A stretch of DNA of 13,664 bases from an uncultured Lachnospiraceae bacterium. GTDB taxonomy: Bacteria; Bacillota; Clostridia; Lachnospirales; Lachnospiraceae. Position 1 is the stretch's first letter, and every line of letters begins with the position of its first letter. Below, piece after piece: positions 7,855 to 13,664 of the stretch. The position numbers and the translations under genes are program-made. Below the pieces are notes generated by a model. That model was given only the letters and a program-made list of their open reading frames with translations. It was not told where the DNA came from and ran no database searches. The stretch is from positions 1-13,664 of the forward strand of contig CAJUPJ010000057.1 in assembly GCA_910588655.1 (NCBI GenBank). Reading direction: 5' to 3'.

Positions 7855-7881
7855 AAAAATTTCCTGTCCTTCTGTACTTTT

Positions 7882-7910
7882 ATGATAATATTTTATTGCA
7901 TTTTTGTAAA
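7882..7910 (-). promoter_or_regulatory. Promoter of the kinase gene
   Basis: On the minus strand TTTACA (7910-7905) and TATCAT (7887-7882) are separated by 17 bases, each matching the sigma-A consensus at five of six positions. The start site would be near 7875, giving a leader of about 20 bases, which fits the ATG at 7854. Confidence 0.6.
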
Positions 7911-7928
7911 AAAGTAAATAAAATAAAA

Positions 7929-7982
7929 TTTGTGGGACGGACGGTTTCTGGCACGCAAAACCTGCCATTACAAACCCACAAA
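7929..7982. promoter_or_regulatory. Widely spaced dyad in the kinase/carboxypeptidase divergent region
   Basis: The perfect arms tttgtggg (7929-7936) and cccacaaa (7975-7982) enclose 38 bases with an inner ggttt (7943-7947) / aaacc (7958-7962). The element lies upstream of the kinase promoter and about 85 bases before the carboxypeptidase ATG. The interior includes acctgccatt (7960-7969), a word also present in the exporter operator. A regulator site is possible; no function is assigned. Confidence 0.35.
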
Positions 7983-8065
7983 CTCACAGGCTGGCAAATC
8001 TCATGTAATATTTGGGCAATAGTATCATATATTTGAATTGTGATAAAATTAGATGAGGGGTTTTT

Positions 8066-9319
8066 ATGCAAAAATTATTAAGCAGCGCTATATATACTAT
8101 ATGCCTTATACTTCTTTCACTTGCATATATAAACGGTACTAAAGATTTCCTGTCAGGTTTTGCCCCATTTAGCCAGTATGAAGAAACCAGCCCGCCTGTA
8201 TCACAGAAAATTACAGCAAAAAGCCTTGGTGTCACTTCTTCTGCAAGTGAGCCATCAAAGATGTATTCAAAGGCTTACTGCCTTATTGATGCAGACAGTA
8301 ACAGAATTCTTGCTTCAAAGGATGCAGACCTGCAGCTTCCTATGGCAAGCACTACTAAAATAATGACATGTATTGTTGCACTTGAAAATGGCAGCCCTGA
8401 TGATATTGTTACTGTTTCAAGGTATGCCTCTTCAATGCCTGATGTGCAGCTTAATATGAAAGAGGGTGAAAAATTCAGGCTTGGAGATTTGCTTTATTCA
8501 CTTATGCTTGAGTCCCATAATGATACAGCAGTTGCAATAGCTGAACATATTGGCGGAAGTGTTGAGGGGTTTGCAGAACTTATGAACCTTAAAGCAGAAG
8601 AACTTGGACTTGCCAATACACATTTTGTTACACCAAACGGGCTTGACAGTGACGGGCATTACACTACAGCCTATGAATTATGCTGTATTGGTGCATATGC
8701 AGTCCAGAATAAGGAATTTATGGATATAGTGCAGACACCATCCCACCAGTTTTCAAATTGTGATAATACACGTACATATTCTGTAAATAATAAGGATGCT
8801 TTCCTTACAAGCTATAGTGGCGCACTTGGCATAAAAACAGGGTTTACAGGCAATGCAGGCTACTGTTTCTGTGGTGCTGCAAAAAGGAATAATACTACAC
8901 TGGTTTCATCAGTCCTTGCGTGTGGATGGCCTCCAAATAAAAGTTATAAATGGGCAGATACAAGAAAACTTATGGATTATGGTTTTAAAGCTTATACCCA
9001 GGCAGGAATATCTGCTAGTGCACCGCTTCCAGAAATAATGGTTACAGATGGCACAGAAGCCTCTGTTCCTGTAAAACGTGCCAGTTCTGGCAGTTTTACG
9101 ATACTTATGTCTAAGAATGATGTTGTGACGGTGGATTATGAACTTCCCCAGAAGCTTGAAGCACCAGTGCGTTCTGGTGATATTATAGGATATGAAAAAT
9201 ATTTTATAAATGACGGGCTTTATATGTCAGTTCCCGTTATAGTGTCACAGACCATAGATAAAACAGACCGCAGGTACTTTACGGATATTCTGTTAAAATT
9301 GTTTTTTATGTGTTCATAA
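8066..9319 (+). CDS. Serine-type D-Ala-D-Ala carboxypeptidase (peptidase family S11)
   Basis: This is a secreted or membrane-attached penicillin-binding protein that trims the terminal D-alanine from peptidoglycan pentapeptides. A signal peptide is visible at 1-22. The transpeptidase-fold motifs are all present: S-x-x-K as STTK with nucleophile S95 and K98, S-x-N as SHN (150-152), and KTG at 257-259 followed by FTGNAGYC. After about residue 315 comes the beta-rich C-terminal domain of PBP5-like enzymes, and the final LLKLFFMCS may be an amphipathic membrane contact. At 417 residues it has the usual family length. The start is set by gagggg five bases upstream of the ATG. It is transcribed away from the kinase and toward the acyltransferase. 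DacA, DacB or DacF cannot be told apart from sequence alone; no spoIIA genes follow, so no symbol is given. No convincing sigma-A promoter was found for it. Confidence 0.92.
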   Translation: MQKLLSSAIYTICLILLSLAYINGTKDFLSGFAPFSQYEETSPPVSQKITAKSLGVTSSASEPSKMYSKAYCLIDADSNRILASKDADLQLPMASTTKIMTCIVALENGSPDDIVTVSRYASSMPDVQLNMKEGEKFRLGDLLYSLMLESHNDTAVAIAEHIGGSVEGFAELMNLKAEELGLANTHFVTPNGLDSDGHYTTAYELCCIGAYAVQNKEFMDIVQTPSHQFSNCDNTRTYSVNNKDAFLTSYSGALGIKTGFTGNAGYCFCGAAKRNNTTLVSSVLACGWPPNKSYKWADTRKLMDYGFKAYTQAGISASAPLPEIMVTDGTEASVPVKRASSGSFTILMSKNDVVTVDYELPQKLEAPVRSGDIIGYEKYFINDGLYMSVPVIVSQTIDKTDRRYFTDILLKLFFMCS

Positions 9320-9359
9320 ATTACCAGATATTTTTAAGCAGTATATGTATTTGTCTGGG

Positions 9360-10100
9360 TTATTTAAGGGCTGCGGCGGCAAAGTCCCCTTGTTCAGCGC
9401 ATTTGACAGCAGCACATATCCTGTCATAAACAAGGTCAGATATGGCATTGGATTTCATGTCCTTATAATCGTCATAAAATAGTGGTTTCAGATAAAAGAC
9501 TTGTGTAACTACACGGCGGAGCGACCATAAGTCAAATACTTTCCAGGAATTTACAATGGCAACGGGCACTATTGGGGCTTTTGCCCTGATAGCCCCTTTA
9601 AAACAGCCTGGCTTAAAGGGGTCTACATAATTGCCGTTACGGTGTTCATATCCGCCTGACGGGAATATTATAAACTTACGTCCCTGTTTAACTTCTTCTG
9701 AAACTTCGCTGATTATCCCTGCTGCCTGCCGCAAGTCATCAAGTTTTATCCTTTTGCCCTGCACTAAATCTATAAACTGCCTTACAAGAGGTATGTATGA
9801 ACGGTCAGCATCCATTACTATGGAACATGGCATATTGTGTGAATCCATTATGCCCAGGGCATCATATTTGCCCTGGTGGTTAGCAAACATTACATAACCG
9901 CCTTTTTCTGGAAGGTTGTTTACACCATATGCATTGGTGGTAATCCTTCCCCTTTTTTTCATAATATTAATACAATGCCTGTCGTACTCATACCTGAATT
10001 CTTCTGAATATTTTTCAGGATGCCTGGAGTAGTATCCCATCTTGGGAATCATCCAGACACGGTGCAAATTGCCTAAAATTACATAAATAAATCTTAACAC
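9360..10100 (-). CDS. PlsC-like 1-acyl-glycerol-3-phosphate acyltransferase family protein
   Basis: This 246-residue protein belongs to the PlsC/LPLAT acyltransferase fold, which acylates lysophosphatidate or similar lipid acceptors at the inner membrane face. Motif I is intact as NHQGKYD (H75, D80; HX4D), a motif II-like GKRIKLDD follows at 115-122, and motif IV is VPV (178-180). Motif III is FPSGGYEHR (146-154) where the family normally has FPEGTRS, so the conserved acidic residue is replaced by serine. The first 20 residues are moderately hydrophobic and may lie on the membrane. The start is GTG at 10100, with aaagg seven bases upstream; no in-frame ATG gives a better site. It stands alone, convergent with the carboxypeptidase (40 bases apart) and divergent from the decarboxylase cluster. 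The acceptor may differ from lysophosphatidate. Confidence 0.82.
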   Translation of the reverse strand: MLRFIYVILGNLHRVWMIPKMGYYSRHPEKYSEEFRYEYDRHCINIMKKRGRITTNAYGVNNLPEKGGYVMFANHQGKYDALGIMDSHNMPCSIVMDADRSYIPLVRQFIDLVQGKRIKLDDLRQAAGIISEVSEEVKQGRKFIIFPSGGYEHRNGNYVDPFKPGCFKGAIRAKAPIVPVAIVNSWKVFDLWSLRRVVTQVFYLKPLFYDDYKDMKSNAISDLVYDRICAAVKCAEQGDFAAAALK

Positions 10101-10282
10101 AGTTCTACCTTTTCCCTTTATTAATTATTTAGTCCTTAGTAATAACTATACAATATAATTTATCATAATTATATAATTTTTACAACTTCTTCTTTATTCC
10201 ATTTACGCCTGTTCCATAATTTCCAGTTGTTATGCTAAATCCAATGGTTTATGTTTTTATGGAATTTTGGCAGCAGACAGCA

Positions 10283-10306
10283 GGTTTCCAGTGGAACATG
10301 GAAACC
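10283..10306. promoter_or_regulatory. Perfect 8+8 palindrome, possible operator
   Basis: The arms ggtttcca and tggaaacc are separated by eight bases (gtggaaca). It lies about 60 bases upstream of the -35 box of the decarboxylase promoter. The size suits a dimeric repressor or activator. No T run follows on either strand, so it is not a terminator. Confidence 0.45.
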
Positions 10307-10365
10307 ATGTGCCCTGGCAAAACAGCAATAAGGTTAAAAATTTACAGGTAAAATAAATAAAAAGG

Positions 10366-10394
10366 TTGCTATTTTATGGTAAAAGTAATAGAAT
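10366..10394 (+). promoter_or_regulatory. Promoter of the decarboxylase cluster
   Basis: TTGCTA (10366-10371) and TAGAAT (10389-10394) are 17 bases apart and match sigma-A boxes at four and five of six positions. The start site would be near 10401, leaving a leader of about 108 bases. Confidence 0.5.
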
Positions 10395-10424
10395 TAAACT
10401 TGGTATAGATTTTGTTTTTACAAA

Positions 10425-10478
10425 CTGGCTTATGCCAGGTGGCTTTTATTATGCCAGGGGCATTTTATATACTGCCAC
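10425..10478 (+). ncRNA. Structured mRNA leader with exclusive pairings, candidate cis-regulatory RNA
   Basis: Stem 1 is ctggc-ttat-gccag (10425-10438). Directly abutting it, stem 2 pairs gtggc (10439-10443) with gccac (10474-10478) around stem 3, atgcc-agg-ggcat (10451-10463). The word ttatgccagg occurs twice (10430-10439 and 10449-10458), so ctggc at 10425 could pair with either copy, giving two alternative folds. The ribosome site ggagg lies about 18 bases after stem 2. I recognise no known riboswitch family here; the regulatory role is inferred. Confidence 0.35.
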
Positions 10479-10508
10479 AATTAATTTTACTATATTGGAG
10501 GGCTGAAC

Positions 10509-11942
10509 ATGAGTAACAAGAATGCTTTGTCAGCAAAAGACCGTATTGCGGCTTTAGTTGACGAGAACAGTTTTGTTGAAATTGGTGCAGGTGTTACAAA
10601 GAGGAACACCGATTTTAACATGCAGGAAAAGTCAGTGCCATCAGATGGTGTAGTAACCGGGTACGGGCTTATCCAGAACAATCCTGTCTATATATACAGC
10701 CAGGATGCATCTGTACTTAATGGTACAATAGGTGAGATGCATGCAAAGAAAATAGCACATGTCTATGAACTTGCAATTAAGACAGGTGTGCCTGTTATCG
10801 GGCTTATAGACTGCGCTGGTGTACGTCTCCAGGAGGCGGCAGATGCACTTGCAGGCTTTGGCCAGATATACAAAGTTAAAACCAAGGCATCGGGCATAAT
10901 TCCACAGATTAGTGCTGTTTTTGGAAACTGCGGCGGCGGTGTTGCCATTATGGCAGCAATGAGTGATTTTACTTTTATGGAAAAGAATAATGCGAAACTT
11001 TTCGTTAATTCACCAAACACATTAGCAGGAAATTATACAGAAAAGCTTGATACAGCATCTGCAGATTTCCAGCAGGGGGCACAGGTAGTTGATTTTACTG
11101 CTGAGGGTGAAGAAGAAGTATTATCAGGTATAAGGGAACTGGTTTCAATCCTTCCTGGAAATAATAATGATACAGCATTTTCAGATGAATGTATGGACGA
11201 CTTAAACAGAATGACAGAAAACTTTGCAGCAGAAACGGCAGACCCTGCTGTTGCACTTGAGGATATAGGCGATAACAATTTCTTTATGGAAGTTAAGAAA
11301 GAATTTGCAAAAGAGATGGTTACAGGCTTTATATGCCTTGACGGAATGACAATAGGTGTTATTGCAAACCGTACTGCACAGTTTGATGAGAATGGCAAAA
11401 CAGTAGCAAAGTATGATGCAAGGCTTACTACAGCAGGATGTAACAAGGCAGTTTCATTTATTAAGAAATGTGATGCCTTTAATATTCCTCTGCTTACTTT
11501 AACCAATGCTGAAGGGTTTGCAACAACAGTGGAAGAGGAGAAGACAATCGCTGTTGCAGCAGCACAGCTGGCAGCAGCATTTACAGAGGCAGATGTGCCA
11601 AAAGTAAACATGGTTACAGGCAATGCATATGGAACAGCTTATATCTGCATGAATTCAAAGCATATTGGTGCAGATATGGTATTTGCACTTGAAGGTGCGG
11701 ATATTGGTGTAATGGATGCACAGGTTGCAGCTAAAGTAATGTATGGTGATGACAAGAATGCAGATATAGCAGAAAAGGCTGCTGAATTTGCTGCACAGTC
11801 AGGCACAGAAGCTGCTGCTGCAAGAGGGTATATTGACTCTGTAGTTGCTCCAGGTTCAGCAAGGAAACAGTTATTATATGCATTTGAAATGTTATTTTCA
11901 AAAAGCGGGTATCCAATTAGTAAAAAGCATGGAACCATCTAA
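10509..11942 (+). CDS. Carboxyltransferase alpha subunit of a biotin-dependent acyl-CoA decarboxylase
   Basis: This 477-residue protein has two crotonase-like halves of the acyl-CoA carboxyltransferase fold (MmdA, GcdA, PCC beta). It would move CO2 from the acyl-CoA substrate to the biotin on the protein encoded at 12710-13081. The N-terminal half shows DCAGVRLQEA (101-110) and the glycine-rich oxyanion turn FGNCGGGVAIMAA (138-150). The C-terminal half shows TGNAYGTAYICMNSKHIGAD (370-389). Family members usually have P-G-F and A-Y-G-G-A-Y in this half; here these are AEGF (334-337) and AYGTAY (373-378), and the usual 30-residue N-terminal helix is absent. The protein therefore looks like a divergent branch and its substrate is open; methylmalonyl-CoA is the default guess. 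It is not an OadA-type oxaloacetate enzyme. The ATG has ggagg seven bases upstream and the next gene follows after 14 bases. Confidence 0.85.
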   Translation: MSNKNALSAKDRIAALVDENSFVEIGAGVTKRNTDFNMQEKSVPSDGVVTGYGLIQNNPVYIYSQDASVLNGTIGEMHAKKIAHVYELAIKTGVPVIGLIDCAGVRLQEAADALAGFGQIYKVKTKASGIIPQISAVFGNCGGGVAIMAAMSDFTFMEKNNAKLFVNSPNTLAGNYTEKLDTASADFQQGAQVVDFTAEGEEEVLSGIRELVSILPGNNNDTAFSDECMDDLNRMTENFAAETADPAVALEDIGDNNFFMEVKKEFAKEMVTGFICLDGMTIGVIANRTAQFDENGKTVAKYDARLTTAGCNKAVSFIKKCDAFNIPLLTLTNAEGFATTVEEEKTIAVAAAQLAAAFTEADVPKVNMVTGNAYGTAYICMNSKHIGADMVFALEGADIGVMDAQVAAKVMYGDDKNADIAEKAAEFAAQSGTEAAAARGYIDSVVAPGSARKQLLYAFEMLFSKSGYPISKKHGTI

Positions 11943-11956
11943 GTAAGGAGTGGCAT

Positions 11957-12670
11957 ATGAAGAAGAGATTAGCTTTAATTTGTTGTATCATATCCTGTAT
12001 GCTGGTGATGGCGGGATGCAGCTTCAGCCTTGTCAAAACAAATGAAAACTTTGACACAAAAGTGCTTGAAGAGAATACAGACTCTTTTGTACAAAGCTGG
12101 TTTGAATATGATTTTGAGAGCGCTGTAACAGATTATGCAGGACAGCTTGATGATGAAACCCTGTCCCAGTATAAAGATTCAAAGAAGCTCCGGGACAAAT
12201 ACGGCAAATATGACAAAAAAGATGACAGCAGCCTGACCATTACTACTGATACTGCAACAGTGACTGAAACAGTTCTTACAGATTCGGGCAAGAAGCTTGT
12301 ATTTTCAGTAACTTATGATGAAGATGGCAATACAGTTTCATGGAATGTAGATGAATACAAGACCAAAGGCGAGATAATGGGCAAAGCAGGGCTTAATACA
12401 ATAATGAGCATGGGCATAGTATTCATTGTTCTTATATTTATTGCCCTTATTATTGCGCAGTTTAAGCATCTTGGCAATATATTTAATAAGCCAAAGGAAA
12501 TACCGGCTACTGTTTTAGAACCAGTTCCTGCTGCACCTGTTGTTATCGAGGAAGAAGAGGATTTAACTGATGACCTTGAACTTGTTGCAGTTATTACAGC
12601 AGCCATTGCGGCAGCAAGTGAAAATGAGTGCACAGACGGGCTTATAATACGTTCAATTATCAGAAAGTAA
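11957..12670 (+). CDS. OadG-type decarboxylase subunit fused to an N-terminal lipoprotein domain
   Basis: The C-terminal 95 residues match the small OadG/MmdD subunit that holds the Na+-pumping decarboxylase together: one membrane helix at 145-168 (GLNTIMSMGIVFIVLIFIAL), an acidic Pro-rich linker, then DLELVAVITAAIAAA and the terminal IIRSIIRK. Ordinary OadG proteins start just before this helix. Here it is preceded by a lipoprotein signal with lipobox MAGC (C21) and an external domain of about 110 residues (FVQSWFEYDFESAVTDYAG and following) resembling small DUF3887-like secreted domains; that likeness is a guess. The topology agrees: N-terminus outside, C-terminus inside with the carboxyltransferase. 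The start has aggag six bases upstream. The gene lies between the alpha subunit and the biotin protein. Confidence 0.82.
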   Translation: MKKRLALICCIISCMLVMAGCSFSLVKTNENFDTKVLEENTDSFVQSWFEYDFESAVTDYAGQLDDETLSQYKDSKKLRDKYGKYDKKDDSSLTITTDTATVTETVLTDSGKKLVFSVTYDEDGNTVSWNVDEYKTKGEIMGKAGLNTIMSMGIVFIVLIFIALIIAQFKHLGNIFNKPKEIPATVLEPVPAAPVVIEEEEDLTDDLELVAVITAAIAAASENECTDGLIIRSIIRK

Positions 12671-12709
12671 AAATCATATAAGTTAATAAAGTATATGGAG
12701 GAAAAAATA

Positions 12710-13081
12710 ATGAAGAATTATACAATTACTGTTAATGGTAATGTTTATGATGTTACAGTAGAAGAAGGCGGACAGGGCAGTACAGGCACAGCACCTAAGG
12801 CAGCACCAAAAGCGGCAGCACCTAAGGCAGCAGCGCCAAAAGCAGCAGCACCAGCTGGCGGTGCAGGGGCAGTTAAGATTAATGCGCCTATGCCTGGCAA
12901 GATTTTATCTGTTAAGGCATCAGCAGGCCAGGCTGTTAAAAAAGGTGATGTTATTATGGTATTAGAAGCCATGAAAATGGAGAATGAAATTGTTGCACCA
13001 CAGGACGGCACAGTTGCAGGCATTAATGTGGCAGCAGGGGATTCTGTAGAAGCAGGAGCTGTACTTGCATCATTAAACTAG
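12710..13081 (+). CDS. Biotin carboxyl carrier subunit of the decarboxylase
   Basis: This 123-residue protein carries the biotin that shuttles CO2 from the carboxyltransferase to the membrane beta subunit. Residues 1-20 form a short beta segment (MKNYTITVNG). Residues 28-53 are a flexible Ala/Pro/Lys linker built of near-repeats of APKAA. Residues 55-123 are the biotinyl domain, with NAPMPGK and the canonical EAMKME, where K89 is the biotinylation site. The frame extends to an ATG at 12695, but that codon overlaps the ribosome site itself (ggagg at 12697-12701, eight bases before the ATG at 12710), so the inner ATG is the start. Its TAG stop overlaps the ribosome site of the next gene, indicating coupled translation. 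Confidence 0.93.
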   Translation: MKNYTITVNGNVYDVTVEEGGQGSTGTAPKAAPKAAAPKAAAPKAAAPAGGAGAVKINAPMPGKILSVKASAGQAVKKGDVIMVLEAMKMENEIVAPQDGTVAGINVAAGDSVEAGAVLASLN

Positions 13082-13093
13082 GAGGGAACGGCT

Positions 13094-13664
13094 TTGGATT
13101 ACGTTATTACAACGATAGAGAACCTTGCAGGCCAGACCGCTTTTACAAGCTTGTCGTTAGGAAACTACCTGATGATACTGGTTGGCTGTATATTTCTCTA
13201 TCTGGCGATTAAAAAAGAATACGAGCCATTATTATTAGTCCCTATCGCATTTGGCATGATTCTGGTAAATATTTACCCGGATATTATGGCAAGTCCTGAG
13301 GACACTTCAAATGGCGTTGGTGGTTTATTACACTATTTCTATATACTTGATGAATGGAGCATTTTACCTTCACTTATCTTCCTTGGTGTAGGTGCAATGA
13401 CTGACTTTGGCCCGCTTATTGCCAACCCTGCAAGTTTCCTTCTCGGGGCAGCAGCACAGTTTGGTATTTTCTCTGCATACCTTATCGCTATACTTCTTGG
13501 GTTTAATGACAAGGCAGCAGCAGCAATATCAATTATCGGCGGGGCTGACGGGCCTACTTCAATTTTCCTTTGCGGCAAGCTTAAACAGACTGAATATATG
13601 GGACCTATAGCAGTGGCAGCATATTCATATATGTCACTTGTGCCTATTATCCAGCCTCCTATTA
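13094..13664 (+). CDS. Na+-translocating decarboxylase beta subunit (OadB/MmdB/GcdB family), 3' end outside the window
   Basis: This is the membrane carboxybiotin decarboxylase that releases CO2 and pumps Na+ outward. The visible 190 codons are open to the window edge, about half of the usual 370-400-residue protein. Hydrophobic helices start at about residue 22 and 43. Family hallmarks are GVGAMTDFGPLIANP (98-112), GGADGPTSIF (150-159) and YSYMSLVPIIQPPI (177-190), the segments known to line the Na+ path in OadB. The start is TTG at 13094, eight bases after ggaggg. No ATG occurs until codon 26, which would cut into the first helix, so the TTG is preferred. It belongs to the operon that begins at 10509; an OadA-like gene could follow outside the window. 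Confidence 0.93.
   Translation, partial: MDYVITTIENLAGQTAFTSLSLGNYLMILVGCIFLYLAIKKEYEPLLLVPIAFGMILVNIYPDIMASPEDTSNGVGGLLHYFYILDEWSILPSLIFLGVGAMTDFGPLIANPASFLLGAAAQFGIFSAYLIAILLGFNDKAAAAISIIGGADGPTSIFLCGKLKQTEYMGPIAVAAYSYMSLVPIIQPPI

Larger units (their letters stand above)
10101..10508. other. 408-base non-coding divergent region
   Basis: This AT-rich stretch separates the acyltransferase from the decarboxylase cluster. No convincing small gene with a ribosome site was seen in it. It holds a palindrome (10283-10306), a sigma-A-like promoter (10366-10394) and a structured leader (10425-10478), listed separately. The acyltransferase promoter must lie in the very AT-rich 10120-10200, but too many TATAAT-like words overlap there to choose one. 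Confidence 0.7.

Noticed and set aside
7855..7968. Longer kinase with an extra 38 N-terminal residues
   Set aside because: The extension begins upstream of a good promoter, has no ribosome site at the ATG at 7968, and adds no recognisable sensor part.
8001..8065. Sigma-A promoter for the carboxypeptidase
   Set aside because: A taaaat word at 8044-8049 has no acceptable -35 partner at 16-18 bases; ttgggc at 8012 is 26 bases away.
9320..9359. Terminator between the carboxypeptidase and the acyltransferase
   Set aside because: Only a 5-base stem ccaga/tctgg with a 25-base loop is present, too weak to claim.
11033..11623. 196-codon minus-strand frame inside the carboxyltransferase gene
   Set aside because: It is an antisense shadow of the codon pattern of the real gene, with Ser/Ala-rich low-complexity translation and no ribosome site.
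12695..12709. Upstream ATG for the biotin protein
   Set aside because: The codon overlaps the ggagg ribosome site that serves the ATG at 12710.

Overview
The window looks like chromosomal DNA from an AT-rich Gram-positive Firmicute of the class Clostridia, most likely a gut Lachnospiraceae. Three things point there: the BspA-like leucine-rich-repeat surface protein with a Pro/Thr/Gly linker, the single-transmembrane GHKL kinase paired with a LytTR regulator, and the four-gene biotin-dependent Na+-pumping decarboxylase cluster. The family-level placement is inference from gene content and codon style, not from a marker gene. No rRNA, tRNA, CRISPR array, insertion sequence or phage gene was seen.

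Layout. (1) 1-2282, plus strand: a large cell-surface BspA/LRR_5 protein whose reading frame is intact to its stop but which has no visible start or signal peptide. The frame is open back to base 45, where a stop cuts it off. (2) 2293-2385: hairpins that serve as a terminator between converging genes. (3) 7854-2396, minus strand: a signalling and export module in the order GHKL histidine kinase, two ABC half-exporters (4-base overlap), LytTR response regulator. The kinase has its own promoter. The exporter-regulator operon has a second promoter preceded by two 11-base direct repeats exactly 20 bases apart, in the position expected for a LytTR activator site. (4) 8066-9319, plus strand: a secreted D-Ala-D-Ala carboxypeptidase, divergent from the kinase. 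(5) 10100-9360, minus strand: a PlsC-like acyltransferase with an unusual motif III. (6) 10101-10508: a 408-base non-coding region with a palindrome, a good promoter and a structured leader. (7) 10509 to the window end, plus strand: carboxyltransferase alpha subunit, OadG-type subunit fused to a lipoprotein domain, biotin carrier protein, and the Na+-translocating beta subunit (cut off by the window edge).

How the parts may work together. The kinase, exporter and regulator look like a self-contained detoxification or peptide-export circuit. The kinase has almost no sensor domain, so the exporter itself may be the sensor, as in Bce-type modules. The last cluster would decarboxylate an acyl-CoA through biotin and use the energy to pump Na+. 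Its alpha subunit is divergent at positions that are normally conserved, so the substrate (methylmalonyl-CoA, glutaconyl-CoA or another) cannot be fixed from this sequence.

The items most worth a second look are the direct-repeat operator with its sensor-poor kinase and exporter, the lipoprotein-OadG fusion with a divergent carboxyltransferase, the leader with mutually exclusive pairings upstream of the decarboxylase, and the missing 5' end of the LRR protein gene.
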